Of a stretch of DNA of 64,000 bases, positions 1 to 10,800 are shown piece after piece. The stretch covers positions 35,631 to 99,630 of the forward strand of contig NMRA01000416.1 in assembly GCA_002633005.1 (NCBI GenBank), given 5' to 3'. The notes beneath the pieces are model-generated. The model saw nothing but the letters and a program-made list of their open reading frames with translations. It was not told the origin of the DNA and searched no databases. Origin of the DNA: Phoronis australis (Eukaryota > Phoronida > Phoronidae). Position numbers and translations under genes: made by a program. Each line of letters opens with the position of its first letter. Position 1 is the stretch's first letter.

Positions 1-1669
1 CTGCCGGTTTTTCTTGGCTTCCGCAAATTGACCTAATTTGAAACTACGAACACGAATTCTGAAAACAGCTAATCGAATTTCACTGAAACTTTCCAATTTT
101 AATATTTATTCATCAGTATCAAAATAACAGGACTTTCCTTTTAAATGCCTAGTTTTGGTGAATGGTAGGATAGGCAAATACAAAGTGCTATTTTTACAAA
201 AATACCTTATATTTAGGAAGTTAATTTGACATTCAAAAATTGTCAATTAAATTAAATGAGCAATCAAAAATTCCTAAAGGGTTATTAGGCAAATTGTGAA
301 GGTTTCATTTGAAAAGAGTTTCTTTAAAATCAACCAAGGGGTTATTTTGCTATGAATGTACCTTTCTTTAAATCGAAATTTTGACTTAAAAAGGTGGAAA
401 TATAATGATAATAATGGCACATAGATATAAACATATTTTTATAATCTCTGATCCTAGTTGTTTCAGAAAATATATCAGAACTTTTACTAGTTCACATAAC
501 CGGCTTTTTTGATGAGTTAGAATGGAGGTCACTTTATAAGGTTTAAGATAACCTTAAGCTATGCAATCTAAAAATTTAAAAAATATACAAAAGACTGCCT
601 GTTAACTATTGACAGAATCTAGTTGCACATGCAGGAAAGGTAGATTAATGTCCTTCTAATTTACTGAACCCTACGGCCATAACTCTCATTAGAGTAGACG
701 AATGAAGTCATGTTTGTCATCACAAATACAGAAATATCCCAATCTGACGAACTAAAAAACAAATCACTGTCCTCTTGTAAGGCCAAAAAAGCAAAGCTGA
801 TTCTGGCCGCCAATGTTTTGAAAAGTGAGTTATTGATGCCGTATCTTTTGATTTCCTGACATTTTCAAAAAAGAAACTGCACCCGAGACGAGCAAAAACT
901 AAGTTGGCGAATCGTGGCATTTCAAACCTTGTGTACCCTTGCTTACTTACCTTTGTACAACTTTTAAAAACCTTGAAAGCTTGGGTGAAACTGATGCGAG
1001 TGATTCTTTTTTCAGTGTGAGACCACAGGTCTCAAAATGAGTCTGGCTCCAGACTAGACCCAACTATGTTTTTGGCATTACCATTTAACTACATAACCAC
1101 TTGATTAATCCTTCAAAATATTAGCCCAGGTAATAACATTCTTAAGCCAGTAAATAATCTATCCTTAATCCCACAATCGAGTAATTAATAAATTGACAAC
1201 TTCGCTTCAACTTGCTTTTAATTTGTCAGAAAAATTATCCAAAAATTACTTCTATTTAACACATAAATTGGGACATGCATACAAAAGTTTAGCTTTAATC
1301 GACAACTTCTCATCATCTTTGACATAATGTTAGTTCCTTATATGTCAATTTCAACATTACAACTCTTTCAATTCATAATTCCGAAAACACGGAAGGCAAC
1401 ATTGTTCCTCATTATTCAGTCCAGGCCAGTGACACCTGCTAATCCTCTGTGACAGCTCCATCTAGAGTGTCACTATGACAAAATACACAGATTTCTAATC
1501 CAACAGTGAAAGTCTTACTGCATCCAGGGGTGTGCCTATAGGGACAAAAATTCAAAAGGACTGGAGATAATCCTTAATCTCATGTTTATCAATCATGATT
1601 TGACCTGAATGTGTCAACAGGTTTCAATGAGCTTAGGACAACCAACGTGTCACAACTGACTGTTGGGTC
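1..1669. other. Non-coding stretch, mostly featureless
   Basis: AT-rich sequence without a supported gene. Around 840-1060 it contains a diverged copy of a repeat also seen at about 4990-5215 (shared TTTTTCAAAAAAGAAACTG-like and GGTCTCAAAATGAGT segments). The missing C-terminal RFX exon could lie here or beyond the left edge, but I could not identify it. Confidence 0.5.
840..1060 (+). repeat. Dispersed repeat, copy A
   Basis: Shares TTTTCAAAAAAGAAACTG and, about 170 bases on, AGGTCTCAAAATGAGT with copy B in the same order and orientation. The flanking similarity is low, so this is an old copy; the family is unknown. Confidence 0.45.
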
Positions 1670-1678
1670 TATATAAAG
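1670..1678 (+). promoter_or_regulatory. TATA box of the 82-aa ORF
   Basis: TATATAAAG. A start site about 30 bases downstream would give a short leader of about 30 bases before the ATG at 1735. Core elements this clear are rare elsewhere in the window. Confidence 0.55.
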
Positions 1679-1734
1679 TGAAGCCACCAGCGTTGTCAGA
1701 CCAATTGAACACTGACAGCGCAAGAGAGTAAATC

Positions 1735-1983
1735 ATGAAGGTTTCCAACAAGAAACACTGCAGGCAGAACAGAAACATCAACAAGAGTTACGGTCGACTG
1801 AAAGCGCTCAACATACACTTGCGGGATGTTATGGTGCGATATCGTGACGCACACAAAGTGGGTAATGTGCTTCGCCAGGTGCAGTTGATTGCCCATGCCA
1901 GCCAGGTGAAAGAAGAGCGTGACCGCATGGCCACTGAAGTGAATGAAGTTCAAGGTCATGGCATATCGTGGGATGAGACATGA
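1735..1983 (+). CDS. Intronless small ORF of unknown function, 82 aa
   Basis: Not recognised. The ATG at 1735 is preceded six bases upstream by an in-frame TAA, so the start is fixed, and a TATA box lies about 60 bases upstream. The protein is strongly basic at its N-terminus (KKHCRQNRNINKSYGRLK), then has a likely amphipathic helix (IHLRDVMVRYRDAHKVGN, VLRQVQLIAHAS), then an acidic tail ending ISWDET. There is no signal peptide, membrane segment or zinc motif. A canonical AATAAA follows about 485 bases after the stop. It lies on the opposite strand to the RFX gene, either in its 3' intron or beyond its end. The compact TATA-driven layout resembles short inducible regulators, but that is inference. 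Confidence 0.5.
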   Translation: MKVSNKKHCRQNRNINKSYGRLKALNIHLRDVMVRYRDAHKVGNVLRQVQLIAHASQVKEERDRMATEVNEVQGHGISWDET

Positions 1984-2468
1984 TGGTAAAGAAACACACT
2001 GGTGTACCACCGTGATTAAACAAACAGTCCTTTTAAGGACTACCTACACCTTCCAAAGAGAACTGTTCACTAAATGATTTGGTTCCATGTGGCAAATATC
2101 ATTTTGTACTTCATGTTCAAAACAGATATTCCTGCACTTTTTGCGCATTACTGCTACCTTTTCACATAGCTTTCTTAAGGTACTTTTAACACAGAGATGA
2201 ACTACTCGTCAGCAATAATATTTGTTGACTCAATGATTAAGCTATCATGTGTCGAGTGAAATGAAGACCCTTCTTCTAAAAATTACACAATGATCCAGAC
2301 AAAATTTTTGTGTATAAATTAAAACATAAGTTTTGTTTGATTTCACACTCTGCTTAGAGAATCAAACATCCCATCAACGTATACTTTCGTTTTTTACAAA
2401 TATTTCTGTTTTTATTTTGTCTGATACATTATTAGTTTTTCCTTTATTGTTTGCACTTGTGAGAACGA

Positions 2469-2474
2469 AATAAA
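2469..2474 (+). terminator. Poly(A) signal for the 82-aa ORF
   Basis: AATAAA within an A-rich stretch, about 485 bases after the stop at 1983, with a TG-rich stretch just upstream. It is the first canonical signal on this strand after the ORF. Confidence 0.4.
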
Positions 2475-2871
2475 TTAAAAAAAACTATAAATTCTTGTAT
2501 TTCCAACCTACAGGTCAAAGGCAATAAAACTCTAGCTTTCCTCATGCAGTTGGTAGTAAATATACCACAAAATTAGAATGTAACACTATGGTTAAATGGA
2601 CATTCTTGGCAAGAAAAGTACTTTGAAAGTAGCAGCAACACAAAATCGAACTCTCAATCTCCGCAGTAGCAACCAAATACTCAACAACTGAGCCACATCC
2701 CACACATTAAATAGCAGAGTAGTTTAAATGCTTTTATAGTAAAGACACCACCCTTGATTTCAGCGAATGTCTACATCCAGCTTTTATGTTATTTTGTAAC
2801 ATGCATCAATTCGGAATTGTCAAGGTATGAGGTGTAACCGATTCACAGATGCAACATATAAGTCAAACTAA

Positions 2872-4423
2872 AGGAGAATGCCACCCGATTTAGTCTTTTT
2901 TACCGTCTTAATTGGTCTATATCCACATTGCCTCTTACGGTGGACCTCACCTTGCCAAGAGGTGTCACGTTAACCTGTAAGGAAGGTAAGAAATGACGCA
3001 GCGATGTCAGTGGTTCATCTGCAGACTGAATGCCGCCATATTGTGGTGCGTCGTTCCCGCTTGTCCGAAATATGAAGCTGCGTTGAAAGTGGGTATATCG
3101 TGTTTTCGGCTTCCTCGAGAGCCCGAAGTGGCTCTTGTTAGTGAAGAATGAAAAGTACACTGTTAATAGCAAGTATGAGGCCGTGAAACATCTCCGTGTC
3201 TGTGGCCGGCATTTCGTCGACAGTGATTTCTCTGATGAATTCCGGCTAACCAAAGAACTATCCATACATTCCGTTGCCTGTGCATGTTCACGGTGCCTCT
3301 ATAGTATTTCTTGATCAGTGTATTCAGGTTCGAACTTATAGCCTAACGATCCTACCCGTAAAGTCTTCGCCAGATGAGCTCTCGACTAAGTCGGGATTGG
3401 CGCCGGGTGAGTTGCCATGTAGACGTTTATTATTCTGCGTTCTGTTTCAAAATGAATTATTCTCACCCTAACCAATGCTTATATAAAACTGAAACAAAGT
3501 CTGTCTCACTAGATACAATTTGTGCCTGGATTCAGATGCAATAAAGGTAATTGACCAGGCATCGGGGCTGTGTGAGCGCATGCTAATTCAGTGTTTGCTG
3601 AAAGAAATCTGTTGTGAAACAATAACTCGATGTTATATGCTATGGTCACATGTTAGGGGAATCCTTATTTAGATAATTATAAAAATACATTATTCAAATC
3701 ATTGTTACTGAACAACCTTTGCCTTGACAGGTCTGTGGAAGGGAACCTGACTTCGCGCCCCCCAACAAGTAAGACGATTTTTAGTTTCATGGCTAATTCC
3801 CCTAAATAATTACATGCACATTTTTTTGGCTCACTATTATAGGGTTTTCGTGACTGGAGATCTATGTTCATGATATCCAGTCCCGAAGACAGCGACACCG
3901 GGCCTGATCAGGTTCCGAGCCACTGGACGGGAGTAACAAGTGTTTTGTGTTTAGAACTGAAAATATCGCAAGTCTAAAAGTACAACACACAGTTATGTTC
4001 CGCCGTCTGTATTTCACAGAAGAATGATTCGAATTTATCACCAAACAGACCCTAACTCCCGCAATTCGACTATGGTAAATTGGTCTACTGAACTCTGTAG
4101 GCTACGGTACGTTCAAATACCTATAAATTCCTAAAAGTGAATTAAAACAACACATTTGTTCAAGAACTCGATATATTTGTTAGGGGTTTACATCGAATTT
4201 TGATGATTTATTGGACGTGTAAAAACGATGAATTGAAGCGATAAGTTGAGCATGCTGTGAACGACTGAACACACTGCGTTTGAACCGATTACGTCACTTG
4301 TTAATTTCAACACCTCCGTCTGCCGTTAGGTGTCAGGTAAAACAACTGAACTTGCTGTTATCGAGTGGAACTACTCGATCTAAATTCATATAAAATAGGT
4401 TGTTTTTTGGGTGGCATTCTCCT
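2872..4423 (+). mobile_element. Kolobok-like DNA transposon with decayed THAP exon, copy 1
   Basis: Ends are inverted repeats starting AGGAGAATGCCACCC and finishing GGGTGGCATTCTCCT. The flanks (CTAA left, TTAA-like right) fit a degraded TTAA target duplication. It is alignable nearly end to end with the copy at 19207-20915. The THAP coding segment (about 3030-3290) is broken: the codons for the first zinc ligands and for the C-x-x-H end survive but are not in one frame. At about 1.55 kb with no catalytic domain seen, it is non-autonomous. TTAA duplications plus a THAP domain are features described for the Kolobok superfamily. Confidence 0.75.
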
Positions 4424-4713
4424 TAAGTTTATAGTAATCGAACAAAATACTTGTTGCGTTTCCCCAATCACGAACGTTAATAACAGCATAATTGAAAGGA
4501 AATAACTATTATGGGGAGAAAATTATAATTACAAAGTGACTTAGCCACGTTACTAGCTTTCCTGTCAATTCCCCTTCATTCTTGGTCATGAGGAAAAACT
4601 CTTCTGACGATGAATTTGTCTTCTGCCCAGTGGTCACGACGGGGCATTCCGGGTCATCTTGTCTGAATACCTTTGGAGTGTACTTAAGATGAACAGATAC
4701 CAAAAACACCTAC

Positions 4714-4831
4714 CATAGGACACTGCTCCTTCTAGGTAGAGCTCCTTCAATATACAGTGTGCCGTCAGGTTCCATTTCAACATAAAGTCCTGGCCAATAC
4801 GACTGAAGCAGAATGTTGACTTGGATGCTAC
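4714..4831 (-). CDS. RFX gene exon 11, last exon recognised
   Basis: Encodes VASKSTFCFSRIGQDFML, KWNLTAHCILKEL and GAVSYG, matching the Q-x-F-L-L-x-W-x-x-x-x-x-x-I-x-x-x-x-L segment of RFX proteins. Acceptor AATCTAAG, donor GTAGGT, ending in phase 1. The next family block (S-F-H-L) is not contiguous, so at least one more exon should exist to the left; I could not find it. Confidence 0.85.
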
Positions 4832-7800
4832 CTTAGATTGTAAACAGACCATTTTAATTTTAAACTATGTTTTGCATTTCTTTGAAAGTAAATCTGTTCA
4901 AAAACAACAACAACAAAAAATAATTCAAGAAGCACAGTTTGATTCTGGTATGTTTTTTTGAAAATCGATCTGTTGGTGAGGAATTTTTTTGCTTCACATT
5001 AATTTGGTAAAAAAATCCGAGACCAGCAAAATTGATGCATGACTTGTTTGGCAAATGAGCCATTTCAAATGTTGCTGCTGACATGCCTTTGTGATGTTTT
5101 TCAAAAAAGAAACTGGATACCGGATACCTTGGCTGAAATTGATGCTGGTGGATGTATATTTAATCGGTGAGTGCAGGTCTCAAAATGAGTTGGGGTACAC
5201 ACCAGAACCACCTTTTCTTTGTTTTTGACTCTTCAACTTAAGTTTCAAACTAGTCTAACACGATAGCACACAATTTCTGTTACCAAAATGTACATCAAAA
5301 CTGTAAGCGACTCAAGAAAACGCTTCAGAGTTTATTGAATTTGGCTGACACTTAAATTGCATATTATGAATACATTGTATCCGTGACTTAAATGACTCAT
5401 TTGGCAATTTAGGATCTGATGAGTATAGTGAAACCTCAAAGCACTTTGATTAAGGATCCATCATGACAACTAAAGAGCAAAGATGTCCTGTTTAACTGTA
5501 AATTTTAAGGCCCAATTTTCAAATCTTTAGTTATCAGGGCTTGGAATGACCAATGACAAAAAACGCGGAAACTTTTACGGCCCAAAACATGCGCACTACC
5601 CAGACTTGAAATAGTCGATGTGAACCTTTCGCCGACAAACATCGCTAGAACTAAAAAAAAAAAAACGTTACCACCATCAGTAGCATGCGTCTGCGTCTTT
5701 TTATCTCGTCCATCCACTCCTCCACTCCCATTCCCACACATTTTTGGCTGCAGAGCCGTAGTATTTGTCACCACGGTTTACAGTCACACGAGATGCCATT
5801 GAAAATCCCACCACACTATCCCAGATGCCCCGGCAATGTTGACAATTTACGTTCCTCCGAAACATAAAGAGCAACTTCCGCTTTTCGAGGTGAACGTCGT
5901 CGGCAACGCCGCGGTAGGAAAGGAATTTGCCACGGAAATTTTATATCAAATCCGATTTTTTTACGCGGAAATATAATAAAATGCGCTGACAGAACATTTG
6001 AAAAAAGCGGAAATCCGCGTTTCCGCGGAAAATTCCAAGCCCTGAGTTATTGTGATAATAAATCACGAACTGCTTCATTGTTTTTGGAATATTCACATTA
6101 CCTTTTTGACAAAGCGGTCTACTAGACTTCTGATCCAGACAAAGTACTTCTCCATTGTCACAAGCTGTTCCAGCATATTTCCAAACTCCTGAAGGTCTAA
6201 TACAACAGCAAACAGTCTATAATTATTGCACGTATTCAACATCAACTAAACAAAAGAGGTGGAAGGGATATTAATTATGTTACCAATCAACTGACCCATC
6301 TTTGAGGAGTGAAGTGAAGTGCAACAAAGAATATTTTGAGGGCAGTCTAAGCTGCTTTATGGCGATTATTAAAAAGGAATAAAATATTTAATATTACCAT
6401 TATGATGGGACACATAATTTTTGCAATGACAAATTTCACGTCTCTTGATTTCTTTTAAGAGAAAAATCAAATTCTGATTAACCTAGGTTAACACTTCTAG
6501 TTTTCTATGATAATCTACTAACTATATCCAGAGTAGAGTTTGTATGCAATCATTTCAAATTTGTTCCTTTTGTTTGATGTTTCAAATCAACCAGTGGAGG
6601 CTTACACTTCACAATTCTCTTGGAGTCCCTTGTTGCCTGCACACCCATTGTCCAGGTGCACTGTGACACAACGGCATTGAAGTCCAGTTTCAGCCAATCA
6701 ACTCTCATTAGTATCACACTGTCGTAACAGTGAAGTATCGTTCGACTGAAGGTGACCTCGTGGTTTAGTTCAGCCTTTTTTTGCAAGATTCCGCAAAAGG
6801 ATTTTACAACTGAAATATTGACACGAAGACAAGATAATGCACCATAAGGTGTACCAAAAGACTCATGAATTGCATCCATTCAAAGAAAATACACTACAGA
6901 TCAAACGTATCCACTACACAAAATTGACCCTGAATTCCCAGTCACAACGGTTGGACACCAGCCGAAGTCATTGACATAGCAGCCCAAGTCATTGACATAG
7001 CAGCCTTTCATCCTGATTGTGAATAAAAGGGGATTTACCAGAAATTTAGTGAAGTGGAAACTATATTCTAGTTGATAATTGGTGTAATGACAGTTCATGG
7101 TCAATCATTTTTAGCTGTGAATGGTATCAACCGTCATGACAGACAAACAGCATTTTGTCCGATTGCTTTTCGTAATGTACTGTAACTCTCCAACATCTTC
7201 ATTAAGTTCAAGGGCTTGAATTTCTGGAATGTGAAATAAATTGTAAACCAACATGACACATTTGCTAAGTATTGGAAAATTAAGCCCATGAATAACAAGA
7301 ACAATGCAAATAGTATGATTCTAGGGGAGTTTATTTCTAGTATAAAAATGGGCATTATATATGGCACAGAAAACAGAAACATTTTTAGAGCAACGCGGAG
7401 CGTTGAAATGCGCCCACAATTGCACCGCATACGGTATCCTTCTAGGGTTGTTTATTGGTACCATAAATTGGCCAGTAGAGGGCATACTTTGCAAAATGGA
7501 AAGGCATGGTCATAGTCTCCTCAATAGGCTAGGGGCAAAATGTGAGTTATCTTCATAATACAAGCACATCCTATACACCATTTGCTTAAAGCACCACAGA
7601 AACATAGAATTAAAAACAAATTTACCAACATACGAGATTAGCACAGCATTAGAATGCCAGAAACAAATTTCTACTTAGAACTTTTCCTTCACAGTCACGA
7701 AGTAACACAAAGTATACACCTGAAGACCTATGAAAATACAGAGGTCAATGTAAAATACTAAAATTGCCACTAGAGGCAAATACTAAAATTGCCACAAGAG

Positions 7801-10800
7801 GCATACCGGTAGTCAGAATCATCCTAAAGTCGTCATCGTCCGTTGTCAACATCACATAAATACACTTGCTAAATTTAGTAAAGATCCTGCAAACGGTTTG
7901 GGAGATACAGCCATGGGCGCAAAAAAACAAAACTGCCACTAGGAGGCGCCACAGTAGTCCAAATCGTCTGAAAATCATTGTCAGCTGTCTTCCTTATAGT
8001 AAGCACATACACGCCAATTTTCACAATCATCCTTTGAGCGGTTTGGTTGATAGAGGGGTGGACGCAAAAATACAGACTCGAAAACAGTAAAAATGGCCAC
8101 TAGGTGGCGCAAACTACGTCGAATCCATCTGAAAACAGTAGGATAGCGTCATCTCACTAATAGGTGCCTACATACCAAATTTCATGAAAATCCGTTCAGG
8201 ACTTTTGAAGATACAAAGGTAAGCGTAAAAAACTAAAATTGCCACTAGGGGGCACACCGGTAGTCGGATCCGACCAAAAGTCGTCATCTTCCGTTGTTAA
8301 CATCATATAAATATACTTACACAATTTTTAAAGATCCTGCGAACAGTTTAGGAGATACAGCCATAGGCGCAAAAAAACAAAACTGCCACTAGGAGGCGCC
8401 ACAGTAGTCGAAATCGTCGGAAAATCATCGTCAACCGTCCTCTACATAGTAAGCATATACATGCCAATTTTCACAATCATCCTTTGAGCGGTTTGGTTGA
8501 TAGAGGGGTGGACGCACAAAAACAGACTCGAAAACACTAAAAATGGCCACTAGGTGGCGCAAACTATGTCGAATCCATCTGAAAACGGGAGGATAGCGTC
8601 ATCTCACTAATAGGTGCCTACATACCAAATTTCATGAAAATCCAATAAGGACTTGTGAAGATACAAAGGTAAGCGTAAAAAAATTAAAATTGCCACTAGG
8701 GGGCACACCGGTAGTCGGATCCGTCCAAAAGTCGTCATCTTCCGTTGTTAACATCATATAAATATACTTACACAATTTCGTAAAGATCCTGCGAACGGTT
8801 TAGGAGATACAGCCATAGGCGCAAAAAAAAAAAAACTGCCACTAGGAGGCGCCACAGTAGTCGAAATCGTCGGAAAATCATCGTCAACCGTCCTCTACAT
8901 AGTAAGCACATACATGCCAATTTTCACAATCATCCTTTGAGCGGTTTGGTTGATAGAGGGGTGGAAGCACAAAAACAGACTCGAAAACAGTAAAAATGGC
9001 CACTAGGTGGCGCAAACTATGTCGAATCCATCCGAAAACGGCAGGATAGCGTCATCTCACTACTAGGTGCCTACATACCAAATTTCATGAAAATCCGTTC
9101 AGGACTTTTGAAGATACAAAGGTAAGCGTAAAAAACTAAAATTGCCACTAGGGGGCACACCGGTAGTCGGATCCGTCCGAAAGTTCGCACATGCCGTCCC
9201 ATTCATGAATGGAACATATGTGCCAAATTTCATGAACGTATGTCGAAGGGTTTTGGAGATAGAGCAGCGGACGCCGGACGGACGGACGGACAGAGATGAC
9301 GGCATAATGCGTCCACATATAAATATGTGGGCGCATAAAAATGAAATAGCCACTAGGGGGCACAGCACTCGTCGGATCCATCTGAATTTCATCGTCATTC
9401 ATAGTCAACTTCATATAAATACACTTGGCTGCTAAATGTAATAAAGATCCTGCTGAAGGATTGGGAGAAACAGCCATGGCCGCAAAAAAATCAAAACTGC
9501 CACTAGGAGGCATCACAATAGTCGAAGTCATTGGAAAATCTTCAGCAGTCCTCTTCATAGTAGGAACATACATGCCAATTTTCACAATCATCCTTAGAGT
9601 GGTGTGGTTGGGCGGACACCAAAAAACAGACTCGAAAACAGTAAAATTGGCCACTATGTCGCGCAAAATACCTCGAATCCATCCGAAAACGTGAGATGCC
9701 TATCTGCCAAACTTTATGAAAATCCGCTGAGGACCTTGTTTGAGGTAAACCTAAAAAACTAAAATTGCCACAAGGGGGCACACTGGTAGTCCGATCTGTT
9801 TGAAATATCGCTCATGCCATACCATCCAGGAAAGGAACACACTGTGCAAAATTTCATCACCGGTAGATTTTGGAGATATAGCGGACGTCAGAGAGACAGG
9901 CATGACGACATGTGGGTGCATAAAAATGTGTAGGTATTCTAGAATTCTTAGGTCTCTTTACCCAAAGAGCTAGAAGCCTTTTTTGGTCATACCTTGCTGA
10001 CTTATTCTGAGATTTAAAACGGTAGAAGTTAAATAGGTTTTGAAGTTATGATTTTTAATGAAACAGCCCTAATGTTTTTTGGCCTTACCTTTCATCTTCC
10101 CACAAGCCAGTAGGGGGTGTTGGCCGCCAATGGCTTCACATGTCCACTTCACCAAGTTTTTGCAGAACACTTGAATATCTTGCAGGAGTCTAAAATATTG
10201 ATTCATTAAAACATCAATGCTAAATGCGTTTGATACCACACCCTGAATACAAAGCATTTACATGCATGTGCACAGTGCAACAAACTCCCACCTGCCTTCT
10301 AGTTCATAGACAGAAGAAAATAAGGATTTTGAAAATGGTGGAAAAGATTTTACTGGAAAAATGCCGCACAGTAACAGGCCCAACGAGAGGCACTTGACCC
10401 TGTAGCTGGGTTGAAGCTCCATGGCTGAAAAAAACGCCAGCAGCCGTAGATGGCCCAACAAAGTACCCGCCTCTTGGTTCTGCATTTACTTCCACAGAGG
10501 AAACATAATGTCCTACTGTCTATTGAACAGAATCTGTGTATTAGACACATAATAGACACACTTAGTTACACTGGGGAGTAACAGTAGACTATACTAACAA
10601 TGACAACCTGTGGTGTGGTAGTTACCTATTGAGTAACTGTGTCTAAGTATCATTACTTCTTGTTTGGCCTAGCAAGATGGCCACTGTTTTTGCTTCCGAG
10701 GATGGTGTTTTAATAAATGAAGAAACACGTTCAGCCAATTTAAATCCATCATTGTTTTTATAAAATAATGTTGCAACTTGCTATCATGGAGATCTTTTGG

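Noticed and set aside
4509-4709. Minus-strand frame just after RFX exon 11 as the next RFX exon
   Set aside because: Its possible acceptors give the wrong phase (stop within a few codons) and its sequence lacks the S-F-H-L block expected next.
9148-9666. 172-codon minus-strand frame and overlapping plus-strand frames in the satellite
   Set aside because: They follow from the repeat structure, change meaning between monomers, and have no start or splice context or domain.
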